A DNA stretch of 64,000 nt from SYFT01 sp964471115 (GCA_964471115.1 CAYYFE010000020.1:5194-69193); one strand, 5' to 3'; shown: positions 44,501 to 51,227, counted from the stretch's first letter. The notes: a model not told the origin generated them from the sequence alone. Translations and numbers: made by a program.

Positions 44501-45492
44501 TCGACAGCCGCGACGAGCGCGCCCACCGTGCGGTACTTCGCCGCCGTGTCGCGCGCGAGGCCGATGCCCTCGCCCACCGGCCAGGCCGCCTGTTCGGGTT
44601 CGTCCCAGCCGACGTGCGCGTCCACGGCCGCCGCCCAGTCCGCGCGCGCCTGCGGCGTTGCGTCCAGCGACAGACGATCGGCGAGATCGATCAGCGTCCG
44701 CGCGCCTGGCGCGTCGGGCCGCTGCAGCACCCGGACCACGCGGCCGAGGCCTGCGCCGACAGCCGCCGAATCGGTCAGGCCCAGCCGTTCCACCAGATGC
44801 CGCCAGCGCGGCGGCAGCGCGGACTCGCGCAGCAGGTGCAGCACATCGTCAAGGACGACGGCGTGCGCGCCGGCCACCGCACACGCCGCGGCGGCGTGCA
44901 CCCCGATGCCGCCGCGAATGAGGAACGGCCGATCGAGACGCGCGAGGCGCTGCGTCAGGACGAAGGACGACTCGGCGCCGGAGAGCCCGCCGGCGTCGGC
45001 GCCGCACCCGGCCCACCCATGGAACGGCAGATCGGCCGGCACGCGATCGAGATCCGCGGCGCCGCCCACCTCGAGCCACACCTGGCGCCGGTCGGCGGCG
45101 AGCGCCTCGAGCAGGCGCGGCAGATCCGCCGAGCCCCAGTCGGCCAGCAGCAGCCAGTGAGGACGGCCGGCCAGCGCCTCGAGCCAGTCGCCGCGTGCAA
45201 CCGCCTGGCGCGCGGTCACACGCGCGCCGATGACGGGCGCGGTGCCGGCCGGCGCGCCGGCACAGAGCGCCTGCACGTGCGCGAACGCCCGTGCCGCCTG
45301 GTCGCGCCGCACGTGCACCAGGTCGAGCAGGCCCACGCCACCGGCCCGGGCCGTCGCCATCGCCAGTTGCGCGTGCGCCAGCGCGGCGGGCGTCAGCGTC
45401 GCGCAACGAAAGGCGGCGGGGGTGGCGGGCGCGTCGGTCGGTGGCACAGGGTCGTCCCAGAAGCGGAAAGCGCTTAGTGTAGTCGAACGCAT
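38521..45492 (-). CDS. iterative polyketide/PUFA-type synthase (NMO/ER-KS-AT-ACP-KR)
   Basis: The 2323-residue protein opens with a nitronate-monooxygenase/PfaD-like flavin domain (about 30-700; FPILQGPMTRVSD, GRECGGHVGP, VFAGGIHDD). It continues with KS (717-1160; Cys907 in DAACASS, EAHATGTELGD, LLGHTRTAAG, FGFGGTNYH), AT (about 1280-1590; GQGSQYPGM, Ser1381 in GHSYGE, AGAFHSPLM, EVGPGRVLTGL), one ACP (Ser1773 in LGIDSIKRVEI, the PUFA-synthase signature) and a KR with structural half (about 1840-2290; GGTRGI, Tyr2220 in QTDYAAANE). With the AT-DH protein it would form a fully reducing cycle: the NMO domain could act as enoyl reductase. It probably makes a long-chain acyl group. It converges on the UGT gene. 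Confidence 0.93.
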   Translation of the reverse strand: MRSTTLSAFRFWDDPVPPTDAPATPAAFRCATLTPAALAHAQLAMATARAGGVGLLDLVHVRRDQAARAFAHVQALCAGAPAGTAPVIGARVTARQAVARGDWLEALAGRPHWLLLADWGSADLPRLLEALAADRRQVWLEVGGAADLDRVPADLPFHGWAGCGADAGGLSGAESSFVLTQRLARLDRPFLIRGGIGVHAAAACAVAGAHAVVLDDVLHLLRESALPPRWRHLVERLGLTDSAAVGAGLGRVVRVLQRPDAPGARTLIDLADRLSLDATPQARADWAAAVDAHVGWDEPEQAAWPVGEGIGLARDTAAKYRTVGALVAAVEAVATTHVRPAAAARALAEGAPLAASLGTRFPILQGPMTRVSDTVAFASAVSAGGALPLLALALMRGTEVADLLTAARDRLGAAPWGIGLLGFVPADLWQEQLTAVEQARPPAALIAGGRPDQVARLESLGIATFVHVPAPLLRPFLRQGVRRVVFEGRECGGHVGPLHSFTLWEYAVDTIAATAAPADVAATQVVFAGGIHDDVSAAMVAALAAPLSRAGVAWGVLMGTAYLFTEEAVTCGAITDRFQREVRASTHTATIETGPGHVIRCAPTPFVETFAAERRALAQSGLTGDALSAALDRLIVGRSRVASKGITRDGDRLVSVDEARQRAEGLFMLGEVAALREGATTVAQLHERVSAGGTRRLSAACGPARDDTPAVPPPAPVDVAIVGASCVVPGASDVEGFWRHLLEGRNAITEIPAPRWDWRLYYDSRPGARDRMVSKWGGFLDPIPFDPLRFGIPPKSLHAITPPQLLALELTRRALEDAGYPDARPAADVRARTSVIFAIGNTADIEQMYMTRATLPLVVGQVDETVRRRLPEWTEESYPGLLPSVTAGRVANRFDFGGANLTIDAACASSFAALDVAVTELASGRSDLVVTGGLEFEMSPQAFIGFSQTRALSPSGRAAVFDRSADGIVISEGGVILVLKRLADAERDGDRIYAVIKGVAASSDGRGLSMTAPKPEGQRVALTRAYQRAGIDPATVRLYEAHATGTELGDAAEAETISGVLEDAHARPETCAIGSAKSLLGHTRTAAGMVALLKVALSLRHRVLPPHRGVTAPLDAVGGGDRPVYLLDEPRPWLAESGLPRRAGASAFGFGGTNYHVVVEEYRSEVGEGTLGADDWPSEVFVLAADDAEALRRALDRLDRAAAYLESLPRHGEAPAPLTLRDLAYVAAVEARQGGRVRAAIVSASAQDLRRGIARAKMAAAGDTVSDPGVYVGHGDADGAMAWLFPGQGSQYPGMARELAAYLPEVRAAVSAAAAHTAGLAAPLDHLLWPPAAYSDDARHAQRQRLANTAAAQPAICAMSCGLVDLLRRLRLSPSALAGHSYGEFVALHVAGALDRESLLRLTAARGRAMASVGPDAGTMAAVARSHEEVAASLAGIADVVIANHNAPDQVVISGTESGVRAVVERLRSEGHGATRLPVAGAFHSPLMRPARAALDQAIGAVTFSAPVTPVYANLDGRPYPADPAALAARLRAHLENPVDFVAQIEAMYAAGVRTFVEVGPGRVLTGLVRRTLGDRPHRALATDNGLRGLLEAVAELHAAGYAAELSGLFDGRPVRWIDLDRLPDRPADPRGWWLDGGRVWAEGQRHLPSGLAPLVDADTPAPVPVTAPGSGSITEVYRQYEETMRRFLDQQERMLDHALGQARGESRPSPAPPPRAPQEAAAPVAPTPPGTAAVDRDSLLARLVHIVGDRTGYANDAIGVDLDLEADLGIDSIKRVEIIATFAAGMAEPQARLLQAEFDRLTRLRTLSAIGAAASAALAAERAPEPAAPAAAGETCPRLVMHVAEAPLPDVSTRRLSGLHLVTAGEGTVSRVVAEALARHGADVGELTAHDLADAARLTARVAALRAQWGPVRGVIHLTPLGRPPLARADGWRAEVEATTLSLVVVLQAALGDLTGGTSPAVVLAATAMGGSWGLDSCRAGAELAGGCHGLLRSLAREYPALTTAVVDVDETRPASELAAHLVGEYLSAGAPEVAYRDRRRWIRRPVAAPLPEAAVPGRVWKPQAGWVVLATGGTRGITAEVCHELAAPGVRFVLIGRPAHHGEPSAAAERQRAIERLRAAGAEVEVLAVDVGDERAFGAALEGIYQRYGRLDAVLHGAGALNDQRFELKRADEFDRVFRAKVGGALTLAQHVRADGLRWVILFGSVSGRFGNVGQTDYAAANEILNRLAWSMRRQWPDTHVMAVNWGPWRGVGMAADAMLALMAARGIHAIDPAAGRRFVVEELRAGAAADVEIIAGAGPWSHPDEPVPPTPIREDAAVRS

Positions 45493-45494
45493 CG

Positions 45495-45509
45495 GCCCGC
45501 CGCGCGGGC
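45495..45509. promoter_or_regulatory. inverted repeat between divergent starts, operator candidate
   Basis: GCCCGC-CGC-GCGGGC is a perfect 6-bp inverted repeat with a 3-nt centre. It begins 3 bp upstream of the large PKS start (45492) and ends just before the TATGAT of the divergent gene. It could bind a dimeric repressor or form a hairpin. In this GC content a chance palindrome is also possible. Confidence 0.3.
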
Positions 45510-45515
45510 GTGCGT

Positions 45516-45521
45516 TATGAT
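45516..45521 (+). promoter_or_regulatory. -10 hexamer TATGAT with leaderless spacing
   Basis: TATGAT ends exactly 6 nt before ATG 45528, the spacing expected if transcription begins at the start codon. No -35 is obvious. Confidence 0.5.
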
Positions 45522-45527
45522 GCGGCG

Positions 45528-46163
45528 ATGCCGCAGCCCACGTTGTCGCTGGAAGCCCAGGTCAGTTTCGTCCAAAGCCTGCTTCGAACGCGCTCGATGC
45601 TGCAATGGCAGACAGAACTGGATGGGTTCTGCGACTTCATGGCCACCCATCGCGTCCGCAGTTTCCTGGAAATCGGCGCGGCCACGGGGCGCCTGTCGCT
45701 CTACCTCCGCGAACGGCTCGGCCTGGAACGTGTGGCGGCCTGCGACCTGTGGCACTCGCCGCTGCTGAAGGCCGCGAAGGTGGAGTTTTTCCTGGGCGAT
45801 CACCACGACCCGGCCTACCCCGCTTGGCGCGCGGCGCTCGGCCACGTGGACATGGTGTTCATCGACGCCGATCACGAAACGGGGTTCCGCCGCGACTACG
45901 AAATCGAACGCGCGTTCCCCCACAGCTTCATCGCCTTTCATGACATCGCCAACACGGCGTATCCCGCGCTGATGCGATTCTGGCAACACGACATCACCGG
46001 CGAGAAACACACGTTCATCAATACCGACACCTCGCTGCAGTTCGGCGTGCCCCCGGTGGTGTTTCCCTTTGCGACGTGGCCGACCGCGGACGCGTTGATC
46101 GCCGAGTGCGGTCATGCGTGCGGCATCGGTGTGGTGAAGGCGCCGGCCGCCACCCAGCCTTGA
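45528..46163 (+). CDS. class I SAM-dependent methyltransferase
   Basis: The 211-residue protein has VRSFLEIGAATGRLSLYLRE (SAM-binding glycine loop), LERVAACDLWHSPLLKAA, VDMVFIDADHETGFRRDYEIE (21 overall) and FPHSFIAFHDIANTAYPALM. The metal-associated D-A-D-H and the H-D-I motif match the Methyltransf_24/CmcI-type group that methylates natural products and sugars. Length is normal. It is transcribed divergently from the large PKS gene with a 35-bp gap, so it may serve the same product. The stop codon overlaps the -35 of the next unit. Confidence 0.8.
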   Translation: MPQPTLSLEAQVSFVQSLLRTRSMLQWQTELDGFCDFMATHRVRSFLEIGAATGRLSLYLRERLGLERVAACDLWHSPLLKAAKVEFFLGDHHDPAYPAWRAALGHVDMVFIDADHETGFRRDYEIERAFPHSFIAFHDIANTAYPALMRFWQHDITGEKHTFINTDTSLQFGVPPVVFPFATWPTADALIAECGHACGIGVVKAPAATQP

Positions 46164-46188
46164 CCGTCGGGCGGCCGGTCGTTATCAT
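46160..46188 (+). promoter_or_regulatory. sigma70-like promoter TTGACC-17 bp-TATCAT
   Basis: TTGACC (46160-46165) overlaps the stop of the preceding gene. A 17-nt spacer leads to TATCAT (46183-46188), and ATG 46198 follows 9 nt later. It is one of two well-formed bipartite promoters in the window. The other precedes the paralogous cassette at 51321. Confidence 0.65.
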
Positions 46189-46197
46189 GCCCCCATC

Positions 46198-46482
46198 ATG
46201 ATTCTTCCGATCATCGGCCGCCTGAGTTGGAGTTCGTTCTGGGCCGGCACCGCGGCCGCGACCATCGGCGCGTCGCTGGCGCGCCCGCTGCTCGTGGGCA
46301 CGGTGCGCGCGGGGTACGAGGTTGCCGACCTGGCCGGCGACGCGTGGGCCAAGGCCAAGGCCGAGGTCGATCAGATCAAGCACGAGGCGGTGTCGGCCCG
46401 CGAGGCCGGCGCCATGGCCAGCGAAATCCAGCAGCTGCGCGAGGAAGTGGCGTCGCTGCGCGCGCAACTGAAGAAGGCCTGA
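46198..46482 (+). CDS. DUF5132-like small membrane protein, cassette copy 1
   Basis: The 94-residue protein begins MILPIIGRLSWSSFWAGTAA. A weakly hydrophobic N-terminal helix (FWAGTAAATIGASLARPLLVG) leads to a charged helix (AWAKAKAEVDQIKHEAVSA) and a C-terminal coiled coil (EIQQLREEVASLRAQLKK). The TM plus RPLL plus amphipathic helix pattern resembles DUF5132. It is nearly identical in layout to the gene at 51321-51593, and 26 nt are identical (46228-46253 versus 51351-51376). It is followed by a DUF1523-like gene in both places. Function is unknown; a membrane scaffold or recruitment role is an inference from the shape. Confidence 0.75.
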   Translation: MILPIIGRLSWSSFWAGTAAATIGASLARPLLVGTVRAGYEVADLAGDAWAKAKAEVDQIKHEAVSAREAGAMASEIQQLREEVASLRAQLKKA

Positions 46483-46531
46483 GCCGCGCCTCCGTCGCGG
46501 CGCTTGCACGGCGCCGCGCCGTGTCTGTCCC

Positions 46532-47374
46532 ATGACCGGTCCCGCGACCCACGCTCCGGAGCTTCCTGGCGCCGCCGCTCCGCCGACCGGCCCCGGCCTG
46601 ATCGGGCGCGCGAGCGCCGTCACCCACCGAATCGCCCGCCTCTTTGTCGAGATCTGGACCTTCCTCCGGTTCCTGGTGTTCGTCGTCTACCTGCTGATCG
46701 CGGTCCTCGTGTTCTGGCTGTGGGCGATTGCCGCCGCCATCGCGATGGTCCGCCTCGGGTGCCGGGCGCTGATGCTGGTGCTGCTGTCGCTGTCGGGCGG
46801 ACGCGTGTCGCGGTCGGCGCCCAAACCCACGGCGCCGAGTACCAGCCTCGCGCTCAAGCGTGAACTCGTGGAGTTGTGGGACCTGCGGATGCAGGCCTAC
46901 GAAGAAGTGGTGCGGCCGCTGGCCCGCCACCTGGTCGGCGCCCGCCGCGCCACGCGCACGTTCTGGCACTGGTCGCCGATCCGCAAGGCGTTCACGCTGC
47001 TGGTCACCGGCTGGCTCGTCGTGGTCCCCGGCCTGTATGTGGTGCCGCGCAGCCACGACGTGCAGATCACCGACGACAACGCCGTCGCGTACGACAAGAA
47101 GACCAACAAGACCACCTATCTCGTCCACGCGCTCGATCTGCGGGCCGAGAACAAGACGCGCGAATACCTGAACGAAGACGCGTGGTACCTCGGCAAGATC
47201 AACTCGCAGGGTCTGAAGAGCCAGCTGCAGATCGGCCGCATGTACCGGCTGCGCGTGGTGGGCATCCGGTGGTACTACCTGCCGACGCTGTATCCGAACA
47301 TCATCTCGGCCACCGAGATTGACGCCGAGGGCAACCCGGTTTCGCGTCCGGGGCGGCTGGTCGCGCCGCGGTAG
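46532..47374 (+). CDS. DUF1523-like membrane protein, cassette copy 1
   Basis: The 280-residue protein has two helices at the N-terminal side (FLRFLVFVVYLLIAVLVFWLW, then AAIAMVRLGCRALMLVLLSL), a soluble stretch, a third helix (AFTLLVTGWLVVVPGLYVVP) and a C-terminal domain. That domain contains VQITDDNAVAYD, YLVHALDLRAENKTREYLNE, DAWYLGKINSQGLKSQLQ and VVGIRWYYLPTLYPNIIS. It resembles DUF1523, a membrane-attached domain of unknown role. The paralogue at 51669-52520 is about 80 % identical over the C-terminal domain. It sits 49 nt after the DUF5132-like gene and is probably cotranscribed. Confidence 0.75.
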   Translation: MTGPATHAPELPGAAAPPTGPGLIGRASAVTHRIARLFVEIWTFLRFLVFVVYLLIAVLVFWLWAIAAAIAMVRLGCRALMLVLLSLSGGRVSRSAPKPTAPSTSLALKRELVELWDLRMQAYEEVVRPLARHLVGARRATRTFWHWSPIRKAFTLLVTGWLVVVPGLYVVPRSHDVQITDDNAVAYDKKTNKTTYLVHALDLRAENKTREYLNEDAWYLGKINSQGLKSQLQIGRMYRLRVVGIRWYYLPTLYPNIISATEIDAEGNPVSRPGRLVAPR

Positions 47375-47393
47375 CCGCCGTTCGGCCGCCGGC

Positions 47394-47711
47394 TCAGGCG
47401 GTGCGGGGCGGGTCTGACGGCGGCGGCGTCGCCGGCGGCGGCGTGGCGGGCGGCGGCGCACTGGCCGCCTTCGCCGCCTGCTGCGCCTTGGCCTCGGCGG
47501 CCGCGTCCTCGATGCTCTCGCGCACCTGCGCGGTCAGTTTCTGCGCCTCGTCGATCGTCATCAACGACGCGCGGATCAATTCCACGAACAACGGGCGCAG
47601 GAGCGGCCGCACCACCGGCGCCAGGAAGACGCCGAGGAAAAACGTGATCAACGGAATGAGCAAGTCCGACACCGGGGCGACATGATGACAGGGACATTCG
47701 TCCGGCGTCAA
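47394..47711 (-). CDS. DUF5132-like small membrane protein with Pro-rich tail
   Basis: The 105-codon frame starts at TTG 47711, with GTG at 47672 a likely alternative. A single helix (SDLLIPLITFFLGVFLAPVV) is followed by RPLLRPLFVELIRASLMTID, an amphipathic helix (AQKLTAQVRESIEDAAAEAK) and an Ala/Pro-rich tail (PPPATPPPATPPPSDPP). The helix-RPLLRP-helix order is like DUF5132 and resembles the two short proteins at 46198 and 51321. It lies 13 nt downstream of the second UGT gene and so ends the UGT operon. Function is unknown. Confidence 0.6.
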   Translation of the reverse strand: MTPDECPCHHVAPVSDLLIPLITFFLGVFLAPVVRPLLRPLFVELIRASLMTIDEAQKLTAQVRESIEDAAAEAKAQQAAKAASAPPPATPPPATPPPSDPPRTA

Positions 47712-47724
47712 ACAGCCGGATGTG

Positions 47725-48999
47725 TCACCGCCCGCGCGGCGTCGCGGCGCGACACGCGGCCATCACGGCCCGCACCGCGCGGCCCACACCGTCTTCCGAT
47801 CGGATGACGAGGGCTGCGGCCTGGGCGGCCTGCTGCATCGCGGCATCGCCGGTCAGTTGCCGCAGCGCCGCGGCGAGCCGCTCCGCGGTGAGCGCCGTGG
47901 CCGGCACCGGCGCGGGGCCCACCCCCATCGCGGCCAGCCGCGCCCCCCACAACGGCTGGTCGTAGCCGAACGGCACGGCCATGTTTGGCACCCCCGCGCG
48001 CAGGGCTTCCCCGGTCGACCCCGACCCGCCGTGGTGCACCACCGCGGCCACTCGCGGAAACAGCCACTCGTACGGCACCGAGGGCACCGGGCACAAGGCA
48101 GCGGAGGGCGTGACGCCGGCCAGCGCGCCGTACCCACCCACCACCACCGCGCGCACGCCCGAGTGCGCCACACCGTCCACGACGGCGCGGGCCAGCCGCT
48201 CGCCGTCGCGCACCACCTGGCTCGAAAATCCAATCGCCACCGGCGGCGGTCCGGCATCCAGAAACGCGCGCAACGCCGGCGGCGGTTCATACCCGGGCGC
48301 CGGGTCGCCGAACCAGAACCCGGTGACCTCCACCCACGCCGGCCAGTCATGTGGCCGCGGCAGCACGGTGGCACTGAACCCGAGCAGATGCGGAAGACGA
48401 CGGAGCCGGCGGAGATCGGCGCGCCAGCCGATGGGCGGCAACCCCAGGGTGTCGCGTCGCCAGCGATTGAGCGACGTGTCCCCCATCTGCAGCGCCGGAT
48501 AGGCCAGGCGCCAGCTGCGCCGGATGGCGGCCTCCCCCGCTGGCGTGCCCGGCGCGAAGGGATTGGGAAACGCGCGCGTCGGCAGGTGCAGCGGCGGGTA
48601 CGGACACGCCACGAACACCGGGACCGCAAAGCGCTCGGCGATCGAGGTGAGGAACCGCGTCCACGGCCAGCCGATCACGACGTCGGCGTCCTCGCAGGCC
48701 TCGGCCACCTCGCGCAGCAGCGTGTCGTAAAACGGCAGCAGGTAGTGGTGGAAGAACTGGCGGAAGACGCGCGCGTCGGCCAGGCGATCGCGGAGGGCGA
48801 CGCCGGCCGCCCCGCCGAAGAACCGGGCGGCATCGCCGCGCAGCACCCGCAGGTCCAGTCCGCGCGCGTGCACCTGCGCGGCGAAGTCCGCGTGGGTGGC
48901 GAACCGGACGCGCACACCGGCGCCGGTCAACCCGGCCGCCAGCGCGAGCATCGGCTGCACGTCACCCCGCGGCCCGATCGCCAGCAACGTACACCGCAT
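47725..48999 (-). CDS. UGT/GT1-family glycosyltransferase, tandem copy 2
   Basis: The 424-residue protein begins MRCTLLAIGPRGDVQPMLAL. It shares with the adjacent upstream gene almost all landmarks: PVFVACPYPPLHLPTRAF, RRDTLGLPPIGWRADLRRLR, RPHDWPAWVEVTGFWFGDPA, PPVAIGFSSQVVRDGERLAR, VPSVPYEWLFPRVAAVVH, HHGGSGSTGEALRAGVPNM and FGYDQPLWGARLAAMGVGP. It transfers a sugar to a lipophilic acceptor. It starts 1 nt after the stop of the first copy. High similarity indicates a tandem duplication, with possible divergence in acceptor or second-sugar transfer. Confidence 0.9.
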   Translation of the reverse strand: MRCTLLAIGPRGDVQPMLALAAGLTGAGVRVRFATHADFAAQVHARGLDLRVLRGDAARFFGGAAGVALRDRLADARVFRQFFHHYLLPFYDTLLREVAEACEDADVVIGWPWTRFLTSIAERFAVPVFVACPYPPLHLPTRAFPNPFAPGTPAGEAAIRRSWRLAYPALQMGDTSLNRWRRDTLGLPPIGWRADLRRLRRLPHLLGFSATVLPRPHDWPAWVEVTGFWFGDPAPGYEPPPALRAFLDAGPPPVAIGFSSQVVRDGERLARAVVDGVAHSGVRAVVVGGYGALAGVTPSAALCPVPSVPYEWLFPRVAAVVHHGGSGSTGEALRAGVPNMAVPFGYDQPLWGARLAAMGVGPAPVPATALTAERLAAALRQLTGDAAMQQAAQAAALVIRSEDGVGRAVRAVMAACRAATPRGR

Positions 49000-49000
49000 G

Positions 49001-50278
49001 TCAGCGCCCACCCGTCTGCACGCGCGCGCGCTCCATGACTGACCGCACCGTCGCGACGGCCTGCGCGACGCCGCGCTCGGCACGCACCGTCCTGCCGGCC
49101 TCGGCGGCGCGCGCGCGCATGCCGGGGTCGGTGGTCAACTGGCGCAGGGCCGCGGCCAGCGCGTCGGCCGTCAGCGCCGACGCCGCAATCGGCGCCGGCC
49201 CGACGCCCAGCGCGGCCAGTCGCGCGCCCCACAACGGCTGGTCGTAGCCAAACGGCACCGCCATGTTCGGCACACCGGCGCGCAGCGCCTCGCCGGTCGA
49301 TCCCGACCCGCCGTGATGCACGACCGCGGCCACCCGCGGGAACAACCACTCGTACGGGACCGAGGGCACCGGACACAGCGAGACGGACGATGCGACCCCG
49401 GTCAGCGCCCCGTACCCGCCCAGCACCACAGCCCGCACACCCGCCTGCGCCACGCCGTCGGCGACCGCGCGCGCCAGCCGCGCGCCGTCCCGCACGACCT
49501 GGCTGGAAAACCCGATCGCGACCGGCGGCGGCCCATCGGCCAGAAACGCGCGCAACGCCGGCGGCGGCTCATACCCGGGGGCCGGATCGCCAAACCAGAA
49601 CCCGGTGACCTCCACCCACGCGGGCCAGTCGCCCGGCCGCGGCAGCACCGCGGGACTGAACCCGAGCAGGTGCGGCAGCCGGCGCAACCGCCGGAGATCG
49701 TCGCGCCACCCGATCGGCGGCAAACCCAGCGCATCGCGCCGCCAGCGATTGATCACCGCGTCGTTCATCTGGAACAGCGGAAGGTTGAGCCGCCAGCTGC
49801 GCCGGAGGGCGGCCCCGGCCGGCGTCCCGGGCACGTAGGGATTGGCAAACGCGCGCGTCGGCAGGTGCGTCGGCGGATAGGAACACGCCACGAACACCGG
49901 CACCCGCAGCGCCTCGGCCAGCGACGTCGCGCCGCGGCCAAACGGCCAGCACACCACGAGATCGCTGCCGCGGCACGCGTCACCGGCCGCGCGCAGGAGC
50001 TTTTCGTACGCCAGCGGCAGGTACGTGTCCACGAACCGGCGCAGCACACGCGGGTTGGCCGCGTACTCGCGCAGGGCCACACCGGCCGCGCCGCCGAAAA
50101 ATGTCGCCGAGTCCCCGAGGATGACCGTCGTCTCCAGCCCGAGCGCGCGGGCCGGCGCCTCGAAGTCCGCATGCGTGGCGCAGCGCACGCGCACACCGGC
50201 GGCGCGCAGCCCCGCGCCGAGCGCGAGCAGCGGCTGCACGTCTCCGCGCGCGCCAATCGCCAGCAGGGTACAGAGCAT
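49001..50278 (-). CDS. UGT/GT1-family glycosyltransferase, tandem copy 1
   Basis: The 425-residue protein begins MLCTLLAIGARGDVQPLLAL. Further landmarks are GDSATFFGGAAGVALREYAA, PVFVACSYPPTHLPTRAFAN, RRDALGLPPIGWRDDLRRLR, PPVAIGFSSQVVRDGARLAR, HHGGSGSTGEALRAGVPNM and FGYDQPLWGARLAALGVGP. The start at 50278 is chosen by alignment with the paralogues at 48999 and 37254. An in-frame ATG at 50287 is also possible. Neither has a Shine-Dalgarno. It is divergent from the DUF481 outer-membrane gene across a 57-bp gap. Confidence 0.9.
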   Translation of the reverse strand: MLCTLLAIGARGDVQPLLALGAGLRAAGVRVRCATHADFEAPARALGLETTVILGDSATFFGGAAGVALREYAANPRVLRRFVDTYLPLAYEKLLRAAGDACRGSDLVVCWPFGRGATSLAEALRVPVFVACSYPPTHLPTRAFANPYVPGTPAGAALRRSWRLNLPLFQMNDAVINRWRRDALGLPPIGWRDDLRRLRRLPHLLGFSPAVLPRPGDWPAWVEVTGFWFGDPAPGYEPPPALRAFLADGPPPVAIGFSSQVVRDGARLARAVADGVAQAGVRAVVLGGYGALTGVASSVSLCPVPSVPYEWLFPRVAAVVHHGGSGSTGEALRAGVPNMAVPFGYDQPLWGARLAALGVGPAPIAASALTADALAAALRQLTTDPGMRARAAEAGRTVRAERGVAQAVATVRSVMERARVQTGGR

Positions 50279-50320
50279 GGGTGGCATGGAGGTGCCGCGC
50301 GTGACCGCCGGCGGCATCAC

Positions 50321-50326
50321 TATAAT
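50321..50326 (+). promoter_or_regulatory. consensus -10 TATAAT before the outer-membrane protein gene
   Basis: A perfect TATAAT ends 9 nt before ATG 50336. No clear -35 at 17 bp is seen. It is the best -10 match in the window and lies in the divergent gap with the UGT operon. Confidence 0.6.
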
Positions 50327-50335
50327 ACCGTCCGT

Positions 50336-51202
50336 ATGCATCGTCCCTTCATCTGCCGCTCCTTTCGCGCGCGCCTGACCGGCGGCGCCCTGCTGTTGCT
50401 GTGCACCCTGGTCGTGCCGGCCCCCGCCGCCGCTCAAACCACCGACCCGGCCGGCACACTCGCGCAGGAGATGGCGAGCGCGCCCAAACCCGGCGAGTCG
50501 ACGATCACCGTGACGATCGGCGGCCAGATTCAGGAGGGACGCACGGAAACCGCCGGCCTGACCGCCACCGGACTCGTGGCGCACACGACCAAACGCGACC
50601 AGATCCTGCGGTTCGAAGTCGACACCGCGTATGGACGCTACCGGGCGGCGCCGGGCACGCCGTCGTTTGTCGTCGAAAACAACCAGCGGGTGTCGCTGAC
50701 CGCGATGCAGCCGCTGCATGAGCGCAAGCGGGTCTACCTGTTCGGCATGGGCGGCTGGCGCCGCGACACGATGCTGGGCCTGGAGTACCGCGCCTGGGTG
50801 GAAGCCGGCGCCGGTGTCTCGGCCATCGTCCACCCGAAGGTCAACGCGTTCATCGGCGCGTCGCTGTCGGTCGGCCGGCAGTCGCGGACGTTCACCTCGC
50901 TCGGCGAGTCGGTGGTCGACCCCGGCCTGCTCCAGACACTCACCATGCACCTGACGAATCTGCTGTCGTTCCAGCAGTCCTTCGTGGGCCACATCAATTC
51001 CACCGATGCCGGCGACGACAACAGTTACACGCTGAACGCGTCGTTGATGGCGCGGGTGTCCAAACACGTCGGCATGAAGATCTACTACTCGCGGCAACAC
51101 GACACCTTGCGTCCGGCGTCGACGCCGGCCACCCAGTCGCAGATCGGGGCGGGCGTGCAGATTGGGTTCACGTCCAACCGGGCCGCCGCGCCGGGCCGTT
51201 GA
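50336..51202 (+). CDS. DUF481-type outer-membrane beta-barrel protein
   Basis: The 288-residue protein starts MHRPFICRSFRARLTGGALLLL, a signal peptide ending near APAAAQT. Repeated amphipathic strands follow: STITVTIGGQIQEGRTETAG, DQILRFEVDTAYGRYRAA, RVYLFGMGGWRRDTMLGLEY, AWVEAGAGVSAIVHPKVNAF, YTLNASLMARVSKHVGMKIY and a last strand SQIGAGVQIGFTSN. This is the DUF481/YdiY pattern of small outer-membrane barrels. It indicates a Gram-negative envelope. It lies between the UGT operon and the second membrane cassette, so an export or surface-display link is possible but unproven. Confidence 0.78.
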   Translation: MHRPFICRSFRARLTGGALLLLCTLVVPAPAAAQTTDPAGTLAQEMASAPKPGESTITVTIGGQIQEGRTETAGLTATGLVAHTTKRDQILRFEVDTAYGRYRAAPGTPSFVVENNQRVSLTAMQPLHERKRVYLFGMGGWRRDTMLGLEYRAWVEAGAGVSAIVHPKVNAFIGASLSVGRQSRTFTSLGESVVDPGLLQTLTMHLTNLLSFQQSFVGHINSTDAGDDNSYTLNASLMARVSKHVGMKIYYSRQHDTLRPASTPATQSQIGAGVQIGFTSNRAAAPGR

Positions 51203-51227
51203 CTCGCGTGACTGCCCCACCTACAAT
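51199..51227 (+). promoter_or_regulatory. sigma70-like promoter TTGACT-17 bp-TACAAT
   Basis: TTGACT (51199-51204) overlaps the stop codon of the outer-membrane gene. A 17-nt spacer leads to TACAAT (51222-51227). A transcript would start near 51234, with a leader of about 87 nt before ATG 51321. A further TTGACA at 51295-51300 lacks a matching -10. Confidence 0.6.

Noticed and set aside
41326..45477. 1383-codon open frame antisense to the large synthase
   Set aside because: It is a shadow of the GC-skewed codon usage of the real gene. The translation is Arg/Gly/His/Gln-rich and lacks any domain, and the opposite strand has continuous KS, NMO and AT motifs.
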